Source of the DNA: Ruminiclostridium sp. | GTDB taxonomy: Bacteria; Bacillota; Clostridia; Oscillospirales; Ruminococcaceae | Length of the DNA stretch: 40,450 nt | Assembly: GCA_017935365.1 (NCBI GenBank) | Contig: JAGBHT010000050.1 | Location: 1-40,450, forward strand | Direction of reading: 5' to 3' | Shown: positions 25,168 through 32,136 of the stretch, one piece after another | How the letters are laid out: each line of letters starts with the position of its first letter | Numbering within the stretch: position 1 is the first letter of the stretch | Notes under the pieces: model-generated | The model's input: only the letters and a program-made list of their open reading frames with translations | Databases searched by the model: none | What the model was told of the DNA's origin: nothing | Translations under genes and position numbers: made by a program

Positions 25168-25235
25168 TTTGAATGTGTATATTTTACGAAAAAGTTACAA
25201 AGAATATTGACAATTTTATTTGAATGTGTAATAAT
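25168..25235 (+). promoter_or_regulatory. padR promoter with a 12-bp direct repeat
   Basis: TTGACA (25207-25212), 17-nt spacer, AATAAT (25230-25235). The 12-mer TTTGAATGTGTA occurs at 25168-25179 and again at 25219-25230, the second copy lying between the -35 and -10. The 51-bp offset is close to five helical turns. This could be an autoregulatory operator. The rest of the gap 24974-25265 is A+T-rich with no other clear structure. Confidence 0.6.
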
Positions 25236-25265
25236 ATAAATTAAAGATAAGGAGGTAGTTATCTT

Positions 25266-25613
25266 ATGATGGGAATTAAGGAAAACTTTAAAAGAGGCAC
25301 GCTCGAAATGCTCATTCTTCATCTTTTAAAGGGTGAAGAAATGTACGGCTATCAGCTGACTCAGGAAATCGGCAAGAGAAGCAACGGTACGTTCAGAATC
25401 ACAGAAGGTTCTATGTACCCCACACTCTACAGACTTCTTGACAAGGAGCTTATTGCTGACCGTCTTGAACTGGTAGGCAGAAGACGTACACGTGTTTATT
25501 ACCACATTGAGCCTAAGGGTGTTGAATACCTTGACAAGCTGGAGAAGGAATACGAACTTACCAGCGCAGGTATCGATGCTATCATGAATTATGTTCCTGA
25601 AGACGAAGAATAA
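25266..25613 (+). CDS. PadR-family transcriptional regulator
   Basis: This 115-residue regulator has a winged helix-turn-helix: FKRGTLEMLILHLLKGEEMY leads into YQLTQEIGKRS, the recognition region FRITEGSMYPTLYRLLDKEL and the wing LVGRRRTRVYYHIEPKG. The C-terminal helix (residues 80-105) is the PadR dimerisation helix. PadR proteins mostly repress exporters or stress genes, and relieve repression when a ligand binds. Strong AAGGAGG lies 10 nt before ATG 25266; ATG 25269 is an alternative. It is followed by its own terminator and has no linked exporter, so its target lies elsewhere or includes its own promoter. Confidence 0.93.
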   Translation: MMGIKENFKRGTLEMLILHLLKGEEMYGYQLTQEIGKRSNGTFRITEGSMYPTLYRLLDKELIADRLELVGRRRTRVYYHIEPKGVEYLDKLEKEYELTSAGIDAIMNYVPEDEE

Positions 25614-25628
25614 TTGATTCTTTGTTAC

Positions 25629-25664
25629 AAACGGCGGTGTATTTGGTTACACCGCCGTTTTATC
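25629..25664 (+). terminator. Intrinsic terminator of padR
   Basis: AAACGGCGGTGTA (25629-25641) pairs with TACACCGCCGTTT (25648-25660), then TTAT. Confidence 0.88.
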
Positions 25665-25694
25665 GCATTTAAGGCTTTTGTTAAGGAGGCTTAT

Positions 25695-26507
25695 ATGTTT
25701 AGTTACAGTAAATATATTATAGATGCACACGCTCACATCTTTCCCGATAAAATAGCTCAGAAAGCGGCTGACAATATAGGCAGATTCTATGATCTTTATA
25801 TGAACTTTGACGGTACGGCAGATACGCTGATAAAGCAGGGAGATGAATGTGGTGTATCCAAGTTTGTTGTGCAGTCGGTCGCTACTGTGCCGCACCAGGT
25901 TAAGCGCATAAATGACTTTATAGTATCTGCGGTGCAGAAATATCCCGACAGACTGATAGGATTCGGTTCACTCCACCCGGATATGAAAGGCATGGAAGAG
26001 GAGATCGACAGGCTTATTTCACTGGGACTTCACGGCATAAAGCTTCACCCCGACTTTCAGAATTTTGCTATAAATGAAGAGAAAGCCTGCCGCATATATG
26101 ACACTGTGGGAGATAAGCTCCCGTTTCTTATTCATACGGGTGACAATCGGTATAAATTCTCAAATCCATCGCTTATGGCTGAGATAGCAAAGAAATATCC
26201 GCATACACGCTTTATTGCCGCGCATTTCGGCGGTTGGTCTGAATGGGACAAGGCTGAACACGAGCTTGTTGGGCTTGATAACATATGGGTAGACACCAGC
26301 AGTTCGTTCTACTCAATGACACCTGGGAAAGCCGCAGAGCTTATCACAAAGTTCGGTGAGGACAGGGTATTTTTCGGAACGGACTATCCTATGTGGAGAG
26401 CAGACAAGGATCTTGAGTTCCTCGACAAAATTCCGCTCGGTGAAGATATTAAAGAAAAGGTACTGTGGAAGAACGTTAACGATTTTCTCGGACTGGGGCT
26501 GTGCTGA
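25695..26507 (+). CDS. Amidohydrolase family 2 (TIM-barrel) enzyme
   Basis: The 270-residue metal-dependent hydrolase begins IIDAHAHIFPD, with the HxH metal pair at residues 12 and 14. It continues with IGFGSLHPDM, LHGIKLHPDFQNF (conserved Lys and His), PFLIHTGD (metal His), RFIAAHFGGW (His) and VFFGTDYPMW (catalytic/metal Asp). This is the amidohydrolase-2 pattern seen in decarboxylases and lactone hydrolases; the substrate cannot be told. AAGGAGG lies 5 nt before ATG 25695. The last base of its TGA is the first base of the ATG of the phosphopantetheinyl transferase gene, so the two are translationally coupled. Confidence 0.9.
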   Translation: MFSYSKYIIDAHAHIFPDKIAQKAADNIGRFYDLYMNFDGTADTLIKQGDECGVSKFVVQSVATVPHQVKRINDFIVSAVQKYPDRLIGFGSLHPDMKGMEEEIDRLISLGLHGIKLHPDFQNFAINEEKACRIYDTVGDKLPFLIHTGDNRYKFSNPSLMAEIAKKYPHTRFIAAHFGGWSEWDKAEHELVGLDNIWVDTSSSFYSMTPGKAAELITKFGEDRVFFGTDYPMWRADKDLEFLDKIPLGEDIKEKVLWKNVNDFLGLGLC

Positions 26508-27148
26508 TGACGGAAAAACCGATGATATTTATATCTCCTATAAAGAAAAAGTCCGTAATAAGATCCGGCTATCACGAATATTCGCATAAGTGCGGAATGT
26601 TACTGATTGAAAAAGCTTTTTCGCATATCGGAAAACCGTTTTCAGAAAACGATATAGTAAAATCTGCAAACGGCAAGCCGTATCTCAGGGATAATTCACT
26701 GTATTTCAGCATTTCACACTGCGACGGGCTTGCGGTGTGTGCTATTGCCAAAACGCCTGTCGGTGTTGACTGCGAGAGCATACGGCATACAAGCAAGGCA
26801 GTTATGAAACGATGTTTCAGCGATGATGAAAAGCTGTATGTTTTAAATTTTTCCGACTGTGACACGGCGTTTTCACGGTTGTGGACGCTGAAAGAAAGCT
26901 ACGTCAAGATGACGGGTGACGGCATAGCGTCCGATTTAAAGACAAAGAGCTTTGATATTGAAAGCGGCACGACGCTTTTTGAAAGCGGCGCAGTTTTTTA
27001 TCATTACGGCGGTCAGATCAATAATGAAGATTATTTTGTAAGCGTCTGCATTAAGACAGACGAAAAAAAATTGGCAGAAACAATTCAAGTTACAGATTTT
27101 GACATTGACAACAAACATATTTTGTTGTACAATGTATCCGACAACTGA
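26507..27148 (+). CDS. 4'-phosphopantetheinyl transferase (Sfp type)
   Basis: The 213-residue enzyme transfers the phosphopantetheine arm of CoA to carrier proteins. The family motifs are in order: NGKPYL, YFSISHCDGLAVCAIA, PVGVDCESIR (magnesium-binding Asp/Glu), then RLWTLKESYVKMTGDG (WxxKEs motif). The length suits the Sfp group, which serves polyketide/peptide synthases and sometimes fatty-acid carrier protein; no such synthase is in the window. The start is ATG 26507, overlapping the upstream stop by one base; a GTG at 26501 in frame lacks a ribosome-binding site. The last part of the gene contains the promoter for the thiamine operon (27105-27133). Confidence 0.92.
   Translation: MTEKPMIFISPIKKKSVIRSGYHEYSHKCGMLLIEKAFSHIGKPFSENDIVKSANGKPYLRDNSLYFSISHCDGLAVCAIAKTPVGVDCESIRHTSKAVMKRCFSDDEKLYVLNFSDCDTAFSRLWTLKESYVKMTGDGIASDLKTKSFDIESGTTLFESGAVFYHYGGQINNEDYFVSVCIKTDEKKLAETIQVTDFDIDNKHILLYNVSDN
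27105..27133 (+). promoter_or_regulatory. Sigma-A promoter of the thiamine operon
   Basis: TTGACA (27105-27110), 17-nt spacer, TACAAT (27128-27133), located inside the 3' end of the phosphopantetheinyl transferase gene. The predicted start, about 27140, is just upstream of the riboswitch. Confidence 0.88.
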
Positions 27149-27155
27149 AAAAAGC

Positions 27156-27237
27156 GAACGGGAGCTTGTTTGACAGGCTGAGAGGGGAATGAAATTCCCG
27201 ACCGATAACTTGATTTGGGTCATGCCAACGGAAGGAT
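27156..27237 (+). promoter_or_regulatory. TPP (THI-box) riboswitch
   Basis: The aptamer shows the invariant elements of thiamine-pyrophosphate riboswitches: GGCTGAGAGG (CTGAGA at 27178-27183), a GGGAAT/ATTCCC hairpin arm, and ACTTGATTTGGGTCATGCCA then ACGGAAGG (27208-27235). It is followed by a terminator hairpin, so TPP binding should stop transcription of thiE-thiD and the transporter. Confidence 0.96.
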
Positions 27238-27241
27238 ATAT

Positions 27242-27274
27242 ACGCATACGGTGGTGTTCCGTATGCGTTTTTTT
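27242..27274 (+). terminator. Riboswitch-controlled terminator
   Basis: ACGCATACGG (27242-27251), loop of 7, CCGTATGCGT (27259-27268), then a run of seven T, 23 nt before thiE. Confidence 0.92.
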
Positions 27275-27296
27275 ATTGCCCGAAAGGAGTTTATAT

Positions 27297-27950
27297 ATGA
27301 ACATAACACCAAAGCAGATGCTTTTATATGCGGTAAGCGACCGAGCATGGAGTGACAGCGACGAGGAGTTTCTGGCGCAGGTAAAGCAGGCAATTAAGAG
27401 CGGGGTTACAATATTTCAGCTGCGTGAAAAGCACACCGGCTATGAGCATTTCAAAAAGATCGCACTTGAGATAAAGCCGATATGCAAGGAATATAACGTT
27501 CCGCTGATCATAAACGATAATGTAAAGCTCGCAAAGGAAATTGACGCGGACGGTGTGCATTTAGGTCAGGACGACCTTGATATAAAAGCCGCAAGAGAAT
27601 ATCTCGGTGCGGATAAAATAATCGGTGTTTCCGCTCACAATGTAAAAGAAGCGCAGGCGGCAGAAAGTGGCGGCGCGGATTATCTCGGAAGCGGTGCGGC
27701 ATTTGTAACATCGACAAAGACGGACGCAGGAGCAATCGACCATAAGGTGCTTGCGGACGTTGCATACTCGGTAAAAATACCGGTAGTTGCGATAGGCGGT
27801 ATAAATAAGGACAATATTTCACAGCTTGAGGGACTTGGACTTGACGGCGTGGCAGTCGTATCGGCAATCTTTGCCGCAAAGGATATTCCTTCGGCGGTAA
27901 AAGACCTTGAATCAAAGGCTGAAAGAGTAGCAAAAAGCTCGGTAAAATAA
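27297..27950 (+). CDS. thiE: Thiamine-phosphate synthase
   Basis: The 217-residue TIM barrel joins HMP-pyrophosphate and the thiazole phosphate to make thiamine phosphate. Family landmarks: LYAVSDRAW, TIFQLREKH (pyrophosphate-binding Arg/Lys), PLIINDNVKLAKEIDADGVH with LGQDD, IIGVSAHNVKEAQ, GADYLGSGAAFVTSTK, PVVAIGGINKDN and GVAVVSAIF. AAAGGAG lies 7 nt before ATG 27297. It is the first gene behind the riboswitch. No thiazole-side genes (thiG, thiS, thiM) are in the window, so the thiazole must come from elsewhere in the genome or from outside. Confidence 0.96.
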   Translation: MNITPKQMLLYAVSDRAWSDSDEEFLAQVKQAIKSGVTIFQLREKHTGYEHFKKIALEIKPICKEYNVPLIINDNVKLAKEIDADGVHLGQDDLDIKAAREYLGADKIIGVSAHNVKEAQAAESGGADYLGSGAAFVTSTKTDAGAIDHKVLADVAYSVKIPVVAIGGINKDNISQLEGLGLDGVAVVSAIFAAKDIPSAVKDLESKAERVAKSSVK

Positions 27951-27966
27951 GAAAGGATTTGACTAT

Positions 27967-28767
27967 ATGAAAAAGATACTTACAATAGCAGGCTCGGACT
28001 GCAGCGGCGGTGCGGGAATACAGGCTGACATAAAGACAATAACGATGCACGGAATGTACGCAATGAGCGCAATCACGGCGCTTACGGCGCAGAATACAAC
28101 GGGTGTATACGGTATTATGAACAGCTCGGCTGATTTTCTGAAGAATCAGATCGACTGCATATTTAACGATATTCGTCCCGATGCTGTAAAAATAGGCATG
28201 GTAAGCGATGTTGAAATAATCGAGGCAATAGCGCAAAAGCTGAAAGAATACAAGGCTGTGAATATAGTGGCCGATCCTGTAATGGTAGCGACCAGCGGCA
28301 GTCGTCTTATCAGCGAGGACGCTACAGACGCACTTATGACAAGGCTTCTTCCTCTTGCGGATATTATCACGCCGAATCTTGCGGAGGCTGAGGTGCTGAC
28401 CGGTATGAAGATAACCACAAGAGAAGAAATGGAAAAGGCGGCAAAGGTGCTTTCCGATAAGCTCCCTTCAACCGTCGGAATAGTAATAAAGGGCGGTCAT
28501 CTTGACGATACAGCCGACGATCTGCTTTATGTCGGCGGTGAAAATCACTGGATAAACGGCAAGCGCATAGATAATCCAAATACGCACGGCACAGGCTGTA
28601 CATTCTCATCCGCTATAGCCTGCAACCTTGCTTTAACGTCAGACAAGGTACAGGCTGTCACAAACGCAAAGGAATATCTTGCGGGAGCGATCGCCGCAAA
28701 GCTGGATTTAGGCAAGGGCAGTGGTCCGCTTATGCACAACTATAAGATAGTCGAAAAGGATATATAA
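27967..28767 (+). CDS. thiD: Hydroxymethylpyrimidine/phosphomethylpyrimidine kinase
   Basis: The 266-residue ribokinase-fold enzyme phosphorylates HMP and HMP-phosphate, giving the pyrimidine substrate of ThiE. Landmarks: TIAGSDCSGGAGIQADIKTI (substrate loop), MYAMSAITALTAQNT, AVKIGMVSD, VADPVMVATSG, ITPNLAEAEVLTG, IVIKGGHL and the anion-hole/base motif NTHGTGCTFSSAIA. GAAAGGA precedes ATG 27967, 16 nt after thiE. The ATPase gene begins one base after its stop, so translation is probably coupled. Confidence 0.96.
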   Translation: MKKILTIAGSDCSGGAGIQADIKTITMHGMYAMSAITALTAQNTTGVYGIMNSSADFLKNQIDCIFNDIRPDAVKIGMVSDVEIIEAIAQKLKEYKAVNIVADPVMVATSGSRLISEDATDALMTRLLPLADIITPNLAEAEVLTGMKITTREEMEKAAKVLSDKLPSTVGIVIKGGHLDDTADDLLYVGGENHWINGKRIDNPNTHGTGCTFSSAIACNLALTSDKVQAVTNAKEYLAGAIAAKLDLGKGSGPLMHNYKIVEKDI

Positions 28768-28768
28768 G

Positions 28769-29545
28769 ATGTCCTTTGTTGAGTTTAACAATGTCACCTT
28801 CGGCTATAAGGAGGACGATTATCTTCTGCTTGAGGATCTGTCGTTTTCGGCTGAAAGGAATGATATAATTACCGTTATCGGTGCGTCCGGCTGTGGAAAA
28901 AGCACGCTGTTCCGTCTTATGACCTGTCTTGAAACGGAATATAAGGGCAGTATCACGATAAACGGGAAAACACCGAAAGAGGCGACCGGCACGGCGGCAT
29001 TCATGCCGCAGAAGGATCTGCTTATGCCGTGGCGGAGTATACTTAAGAATGTTACTTTACCGCTTGAGGCACTGCCTATGTCAAAATCCGTGCGTATCTC
29101 ACAGGCAAAAGAGGCACTTGAAAAAGTGGGGCTGTCGGGTTGTGAGAATAAACGTCCGTCCGAGCTGTCGGGCGGTATGCGTCAGAGAGTATCGTTTGCA
29201 AGAACGCTTGTACAGCTGTGGCACGGCAGGGAGCTTATGCTGCTTGACGAGCCGTTCTCGGCGCTTGATTCGCTTACAAGGATCTCAATGCAGGACTGGC
29301 TTATAGGACAGGTCAAAGGGCTTAATGCAACGGTTATGATGGTGACGCACGATGTTGAAGAGGCTATGCTTGTCGGCAATAAGATATTCCTGCTCAGCGG
29401 CAGACCTGTAAAGCAGATAAAGGTGATTGACGTAAGTCATATAAATTGCCGTGAGGATCTGTATACGCCGTCATCGGTCGAGCTTAAGAACGAGCTTGTT
29501 TCGGCATTCCTTACCGAAAAGGCAGAAATGGGAGATAATATATGA
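28769..29545 (+). CDS. thiZ: ABC transporter ATPase for a thiamine pyrimidine precursor
   Basis: The 258-residue ATPase is of the NitT/TauT (nitrate/sulfonate/THI5) group: Walker A VIGASGCGKSTLF, Q-loop AFMPQKDLLMPWRSI with the 'MPW' typical of this group, signature ELSGGMRQR, Walker B LMLLDEPFSALD, switch MVTHDVEEAM. With the permease and THI5-like binding protein it forms an importer of formylaminopyrimidine or hydroxymethylpyrimidine. The symbol follows the ThiXYZ scheme and rests on the riboswitch and neighbours. It starts at ATG 28769 and overlaps the permease start by four bases (ATGA at 29542-29545). Confidence 0.88.
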   Translation: MSFVEFNNVTFGYKEDDYLLLEDLSFSAERNDIITVIGASGCGKSTLFRLMTCLETEYKGSITINGKTPKEATGTAAFMPQKDLLMPWRSILKNVTLPLEALPMSKSVRISQAKEALEKVGLSGCENKRPSELSGGMRQRVSFARTLVQLWHGRELMLLDEPFSALDSLTRISMQDWLIGQVKGLNATVMMVTHDVEEAMLVGNKIFLLSGRPVKQIKVIDVSHINCREDLYTPSSVELKNELVSAFLTEKAEMGDNI

Positions 29546-30285
29546 AAAAACATCTTCCTGCCGTGCTGACGGGAATAGGACTGCTTATATTATGGCAGAT
29601 AATCGCAATGTGCATAAATGCGGCATACATTCTGCCGTCACCGACGCAGATCACGGTGAAGATATGGGAACTGCGTGACCCGCTGTTTACGGTACATACC
29701 CCGGCTACTATGCTGGTAACGCTTATCGGACTTCTGATTTCGGTAGTTCTCGGTGTGGGACTTGCCGTTGTGATGGAACGCTTTGAGGGCGTTGAAAGGG
29801 CATTGTATCCCGTAATAGTCACGACCCAGACGATACCTGTTACGGCAATAGCGCCGCTATTTGTACTGTGGCTCGGCTACGGAATATGGAGCAAGGTGCT
29901 CGTTGCGGTGCTTATAACATTCTTCCCGATAACAATATCGGTACACGACGGACTGAAATCCGCAAAAAGAGAAAACGAAGAACTGCTCAGGACAATGGGA
30001 ATGAGCAGCACAGCGATATTCTTCAAGCTGAAATTTCCTGCCGCATTGCCGTCATTCTTCTCGGCAATAAAAATGGCAATACCGCTCAGTATTCTCGGAG
30101 CGGCAATGGGAGAATGGCTCGGTGCACAGAGCGGATTGGGATATTTCAGCAAACGTATGATGACACAGCTTGACGGTGCGGGCGTTTTTGCCCCGGTAGT
30201 CGTTCTTGCGGTGTGTGCAATGCTGGTTGTAGCTGTTATCAGTGCAATAGAAAGAAAACTTATAACATGGAGAAAGGAAATTTAA
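29542..30285 (+). CDS. thiX: ABC transporter permease for a thiamine pyrimidine precursor
   Basis: The 247-residue permease has six predicted helices and the NitT/TauT-type opening LLILWQIIAMCINAAYILPS. It carries the EAA-type coupling segment EELLRTMGMSSTAIFFKLKF before ALPSFFSAIKMAIPL, and GEWLGAQSGLGYF. It overlaps the ATPase gene by four bases, and the binding-protein gene starts 2 nt after its stop region with AGAAAGGA, so all three components are made together. Confidence 0.88.
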   Translation: MKKHLPAVLTGIGLLILWQIIAMCINAAYILPSPTQITVKIWELRDPLFTVHTPATMLVTLIGLLISVVLGVGLAVVMERFEGVERALYPVIVTTQTIPVTAIAPLFVLWLGYGIWSKVLVAVLITFFPITISVHDGLKSAKRENEELLRTMGMSSTAIFFKLKFPAALPSFFSAIKMAIPLSILGAAMGEWLGAQSGLGYFSKRMMTQLDGAGVFAPVVVLAVCAMLVVAVISAIERKLITWRKEI

Positions 30286-30286
30286 C

Positions 30287-31333
30287 ATGAAAACCAAAAG
30301 ATTTGCGGCTGTTGCCACAGCGGCGGCTATTATGCTCGGTGTAGCAGGCTGTGCAGGCAACACGACATCATCTACAGTAGGTGGCAGTACAGATGTATCT
30401 TCTGCGGAGAGCAACACAAAGGAGCTTGAAGAGGTTTCGGTAGTACTTGACTGGTACCCCAACGGCTCACACGTTTTCCTCTATGACGCTATAGAAGAGG
30501 GTTATTACGCAGAAGAGGGACTTAAGATAAAGGTCGAGTTCCCCTCAAACACAAACGACGCTATTTCAATGACTTCCGCAGGCAAGGCTGATATCGGTTT
30601 TTATTATATGCACGATGTAATACAGGCTAATGCCAATCAGGATATCCCCGTTGTTTCTATCGGTGCGGTAGTTCAGAATCCCGTAAACGTACTTATGTCG
30701 CTCGGCGATAAGAACATTAAGACAGTTGCCGATTTAAAGGGCAAGAAGATAGGCTACGGCGGTTCTGTACTCAACGAAGCGTTTGTAAAGACAATGCTCA
30801 AGAACGCAGGTCTTAAGGAAGATGACGCAGAGCTTATCGATGTAGGCTTTGAGCTTATGTCATCTATGACAACAGGACAGGTTGACGCTACTATCGGCGG
30901 ATTTATCAGCCACGAGGTACCCGAACTTGAAAATCAGGGCTTCACTGTAAACTATATCAAGCCTACGGAAAACGGTGTACCCGACTATACAGAGCTCGTA
31001 TTCGTAACATCAAAGGACAATGCGGAAAAGAATGCTGACAAGCTTACACGTTTCCTCCGTGCTACAAAGAAGGGCTATGAGGACGTAAAGGCAAACCCCG
31101 AAAAGGGCGTTGAAAACCTGCTCAAGAACCAGAACACAGAAAACTTCCCGCTCAACAAGGACGTTGAAACAAAGAGCGTAGCTACTATCCTTTCTCTTGC
31201 TGAAAAGGACGGTGCACCTTTCTTATCACAGAGCGAGGAAACATGGAATAACAATATCAAGTGGATGCTTGACACAGGTGTTATCACTAAGTCTGTTGAC
31301 GCTAAGAATATGATAGTAAAGCTCGTTGACTAA
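30287..31333 (+). CDS. thiY: THI5/NMT1-like substrate-binding lipoprotein (pyrimidine precursor)
   Basis: The 348-residue lipoprotein has signal and lipobox AAAIMLGVAGCAG. The body matches the NMT1/THI5-like fold: VSVVLDWYPNGSHVFLYDAI, where the 'DWxPNxxH' motif holds the pyrimidine ring, then EEGYYAEEGLKIKVE, GKADIGFYYMHDVIQA, DLKGKKIGYGGS and FELMSSMTTGQVDATIGGFI. ThiY proteins bind formylaminopyrimidine, a thiamine breakdown product; which pyrimidine this one prefers is not decidable. No tenA or ylmB-type gene for processing breakdown products is linked. It is the last gene of the riboswitch operon. Confidence 0.9.
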   Translation: MKTKRFAAVATAAAIMLGVAGCAGNTTSSTVGGSTDVSSAESNTKELEEVSVVLDWYPNGSHVFLYDAIEEGYYAEEGLKIKVEFPSNTNDAISMTSAGKADIGFYYMHDVIQANANQDIPVVSIGAVVQNPVNVLMSLGDKNIKTVADLKGKKIGYGGSVLNEAFVKTMLKNAGLKEDDAELIDVGFELMSSMTTGQVDATIGGFISHEVPELENQGFTVNYIKPTENGVPDYTELVFVTSKDNAEKNADKLTRFLRATKKGYEDVKANPEKGVENLLKNQNTENFPLNKDVETKSVATILSLAEKDGAPFLSQSEETWNNNIKWMLDTGVITKSVDAKNMIVKLVD

Positions 31334-31352
31334 GGGCGAAAAGCGTATAAGT

Positions 31353-31388
31353 AAATACCGGCATCGGTTCAGGATGCCGGTATTTTTT
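31353..31388. terminator. Terminator of the thiamine operon, shared with the converging deformylase gene
   Basis: AAATACCGGCATC (31353-31365) pairs with GATGCCGGTATTT (31373-31385), followed by TTT. It overlaps the end of the minus-strand deformylase gene and can work in both directions. Confidence 0.85.
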
Positions 31389-31797
31389 ATATTATGATTC
31401 CGCCGAGATGGTCAACCTCGTGTTGGATTATCTGTGCTGTAAAACCGTCATAAGTCTTGATTTTTATCTTGAAGTCCTTGTCAAGATATCTGACCTTGAT
31501 CTTTTTATAACGCTTTGTTTTCCGTACACCGTCAAGCGACAGACAGCCCTCTTCAGTTTTGTACACACCGTCCGATTTGATTATTTCGGGGTTGTACATG
31601 AGTATGTATTTACCGTTGTCGTTTATTGCGATAATGTTTTTAAGTACGCCGATCATATTCGCCGCCATACCGACACAGCGCTCTGAATTTGCAATCAATG
31701 TTTCAAGCAGGTCTTCGCCGGTCTGCCTGTCATTTTCTGTTGCAGGCACGGATTTCTGCGACAGTATGAAAATATCCCTGTTTATTTCTTTTATCAT
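31387..31797 (-). CDS. Divergent peptide deformylase
   Basis: The 136-residue metalloenzyme removes formyl groups from new N-terminal methionines. Motif 2 (EGCLSL, metal Cys85) and motif 3 (QHEVDH, His126, Glu127, His130) are intact. Motif 1, normally GxGxAAxQIG, reads CVGMAANMIG: the conserved glutamine that stabilises the reaction is replaced by Met48. The protein ends six residues after HEVDH, shorter than the housekeeping enzyme (about 150-190). It is probably a second, specialised deformylase or an altered-activity paralogue. GAAAGG lies 10 nt before ATG 31797. It converges with the thiamine operon. Confidence 0.85.
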   Translation of the reverse strand: MIKEINRDIFILSQKSVPATENDRQTGEDLLETLIANSERCVGMAANMIGVLKNIIAINDNGKYILMYNPEIIKSDGVYKTEEGCLSLDGVRKTKRYKKIKVRYLDKDFKIKIKTYDGFTAQIIQHEVDHLGGIII

Positions 31798-31907
31798 TAT
31801 ACATCTGCCTTTCTTTTTTTTATTTTACCACACTTCAAGCCGTTTTTGCAAGTAGGGTTAAAATCGCAATTTGCACAAAATGTAACTTATTTGTACCGAA
31901 TACGATA

Positions 31908-31936
31908 TTGCTTATTGTGCTTGTTTGTATTATAAT
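31908..31936 (+). promoter_or_regulatory. Sigma-A-like promoter abutting the first cloverleaf
   Basis: TTGCTT (31908-31913), 17-nt spacer, TATAAT (31931-31936). Predicted start about 31943, inside the outer stem of cloverleaf 1. A second TATAAT at 32092-32097 directly follows cloverleaf 2 but has no good -35 (GTTTGC at 32069). Confidence 0.6.
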
Positions 31937-31939
31937 AAC

Positions 31940-32011
31940 CTCAGACACATAATCCGTTTGCACGGATTATCCCGTGCAAAAGCACGGTCGGCGGACAACC
32001 GCCTGTCTGAG
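31940..32011 (+). other. Cloverleaf 1: perfect four-way-junction sequence
   Basis: Outer stem CTCAGACA (31940-31947) with TGTCTGAG (32004-32011). It encloses ATAATCCG/CGGATTAT (31949-31956/31963-31970, loop TTTGCA), CCGTGC/GCACGG (31972-31977/31982-31987, loop AAAA) and GGCGG/CCGCC (31990-31994/31999-32003, loop ACAA). 27 perfect pairs in 72 nt, with only about four unpaired bases at the junction. It is not a tRNA: there is no T-loop, D-loop or anticodon arrangement. Function unknown; it may act as RNA or as a DNA cruciform. Confidence 0.85.
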
Positions 32012-32019
32012 AACATTTT

Positions 32020-32092
32020 ATCATCAAATCCTTTTGCCGATGGCAAAAGACGGCGTACCGCCGTGTCGGTTTGCACCGACATGATTTGTGAT
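32020..32092 (+). other. Cloverleaf 2: second four-way-junction sequence
   Basis: Outer stem ATCA-t-CAAATC (32020-32030, one bulged T) with GATTTGTGAT (32083-32092). It encloses CTTTTGCC/GGCAAAAG (32031-32038/32042-32049, loop GAT), ACGGCG/CGCCGT (32050-32055/32059-32064, loop TAC) and GTCGGT/ACCGAC (32065-32070/32075-32080, loop TTGC), with no unpaired base between hairpins. 30 pairs in 73 nt. The hairpin sizes (8, 6, 6) mirror cloverleaf 1 (8, 6, 5) while the sequences differ. It ends at the T of a TATAAT 45 nt before the GH43 start. Confidence 0.85.
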
Positions 32093-32136
32093 ATAATAAT
32101 ATTAAAGAAAACAATTTACTGAAAGGAAAAACAGCT

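Noticed and set aside
31940..32011. Cloverleaf 1 as a tRNA gene
   Set aside because: The outer stem has 8 pairs, the hairpin loops are 6, 4 and 4 nt, and there is no TTCAA loop, no D-loop and no CCA or discriminator arrangement.
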